The notes under the pieces: generated by a model | What the model was told of the DNA's origin: nothing | The model's database searches: none | The model's input: only the letters and a program-made list of their open reading frames with translations | Part shown: positions 62,601 to 64,000 of the stretch, piece by piece | Numbering within the stretch: the first letter of the stretch is position 1 | How the letters are laid out: the number at the start of each line of letters is the position of its first letter | Origin: Gymnogyps californianus | Taxonomy: Eukaryota; Chordata; Aves; Accipitriformes; Cathartidae | Length of the DNA: 64,000 nt | Assembly (NCBI RefSeq): GCF_018139145.2 | Contig: NC_059473.1 | Span: 68,430,707 to 68,494,706, forward strand | Direction: 5' to 3' | Position numbers and translations under genes: made by a program

Positions 62601-64000
62601 TGAGGAATCCCAAGGTGTTGACTGCAAGTGACTAATAGCAGGCAGGATTTTTTTCTTTACCTCTGCGTCTAGCCAAAGCCATCCTCTAGCACTGGAGAGA
62701 AAATGATCTATCTTACAAAAAAGTTCCAGGGTGTTTGGGGTTTTGTTGGAGTCAAAATGAATGGGAAACGTGATAGCTGAAAAATGAGAGAGGTAAAGGA
62801 TAGCCTTTGGATTTAACCAATTCCCCTCCAAAACTAAGTCACGGATAGAGGATCTCAGGTGTTCTTCCTTTGCATTAGGCAGATGACATGGGCCTCCCCC
62901 ATCCTCCTGAATCTCCTAGCCACCAGCCCACAGAGCCAGCTTCTCTTTATTCCTCATGTTAAAAGGGTTTTGCCTGGACTGGGTAGTTGTCCGTAGGCTG
63001 AGTTCTGCAGTCCAATATTCTGACAAAGATAATTCACGGAGAGCTAACAACAGCAGAGATATCCAGGATGTATCAGAAAGAAGTATGACAGGATAGATTC
63101 ATCAATGAATTTTCTTCCTCATTTTTTTACCAGCTCTGTGCTTAGGATACAATAGGGCCCTATTGCACTCAGTGGCAAAACTTACACTACTTTTAGTCAC
63201 TTGAACCCAGACAGTCTTTGTGTTCACAGCTGAAGAAAAGAGACTGTACTCAGCTGCTCAGCAAGGGAATAGCGCATGTGGAAGAGAAGGAAAAGCAAAA
63301 GGGAAAGCACCATGTGCCTCTTGGCCTCCCCCTCCTCCCACCTCGCCTCTCGTGCATCCCCCAAGGTCAGGCACAATCTGTCCCTTTGTATCCAGGAAAG
63401 AAATAGGACGCAAAGTGTTAGGAATTTCCTAAAACTGTCTCGAATCATGTGCTGTTTAAGTAACTGTCATTTCGCTGCCTGGTTCATTGACACTTGGGTC
63501 TTAAATGGTGCTTGTGGAAGAGTAATATTTTCAGCTCTGAAGGGGTAAAGAAAACAGTCTTAGAAAACCAAAGCCTTTGAACAGTGATATGCCAAGAAGG
63601 AATATGTTGATATGCTTATTTCATGTAAAGCCTGCATTCTCTTTGCGTGAAATCAACAAGACGTTAAAATAAGTATTTCACCAAAGTGTAGCATGTAGGA
63701 GAAGTCTATTTTCATAGAAGGGAAAAAAGTTAGAACAGATGGTTGAACGAAAAATTAGTTTAAAGACATCAGAAACAGCTGAATAAACTTTCAGTAGTCC
63801 AAGAGAAAAAGAGTCTCAATCTTCTGGTTTATTCTTATTTTCCTATTTACATTCTTTAAATGCACTGGAAATCACATTCAACTTTTCTAGTACCTCGGCC
63901 TTTTTAATTTATTAAGGTTTTTGGGTATGGATCATAATGTTTAAGGTCATGGGGAAGAACACTGTTAAAACAGCACTAGATCTAGTGTTGCGCTCCGTAT

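Larger units (their letters stand above)
48961..64000. other. Non-coding sequence, no gene recognised
   Basis: Mostly AT-rich unique DNA with the repeats listed separately. A GC-richer patch at about 48860-49200 carries overlapping open frames on both strands (189 codons on + at 48719-49288, 145 on - at 48775-49212), as expected of GC-rich random sequence. Two consecutive + frames at 49816-50271 and 50286-50636 are in different phases and resemble no known protein. No exon could be defended. Confidence 0.65.

Noticed and set aside
1..64000. CRISPR arrays, bacterial operons, insertion sequences or phage genes.
   Set aside because: The base composition, CR1/SINE/LTR content and lack of dense coding frames show a vertebrate nuclear sequence; no regularly spaced direct repeats were seen.

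Overview
The window reads as vertebrate, most likely avian, nuclear DNA with no protein-coding gene that I can support. It is about 40% GC by eye, CpG-poor almost everywhere, and has no operon-like spacing and no long intact reading frame. The bird assignment rests on two things. One is a 586-bp solo LTR at 30215-30800 whose 5' end matches a family I know from neoavian genomes. The other is several old CR1 LINE fragments and tRNA-derived SINE fragments of the types typical of sauropsids. All family names come from recollection of consensus sequences, not from a search.

Layout. From 1 to about 11.1 kb is AT-rich non-coding DNA with one clear reverse-strand SINE (8265-8365). A CpG island lies at about 11.15-11.62 kb, the only strong promoter-like feature. 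Three AAG|GTGAG-type potential splice donors lie on the + strand within and just after it. A CpG-bearing stretch 0.9 kb downstream (12.48-12.72 kb) could be a regulatory element. Between 14.2 and 21.5 kb lie four CR1 fragments: one short + tail at 14.2 kb, one 1.2-kb + copy at 18.4-19.6 kb, and two adjacent - copies at 20.3-21.5 kb. The first of the two - copies carries an internal CCCAA/CCAAA repeat.

From 21.5 to 30.2 kb there is a MIR-like SINE, a GGGAT repeat, a 103-base A/C-only tract and an AT-rich palindromic block. The solo LTR, with intact 5-bp target duplications, follows at 30.2 kb. The rest, 30.8-64 kb, is ordinary old non-coding DNA. It holds several weak SINE-like pieces, short minisatellites (31-bp exact duplication at 48.9 kb; three 32-bp units at 57.1 kb), and scattered remnants of what looks like an old sauropsid dispersed family.

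The window is best explained as an intergenic desert or the inside of a long intron, possibly with the first exon of a transcript at the CpG island. I found no evidence for a new biological system. The items most worth checking are the CpG island, the possible regulatory stretch beside it, the clean solo LTR, and the low-complexity or palindromic tracts.
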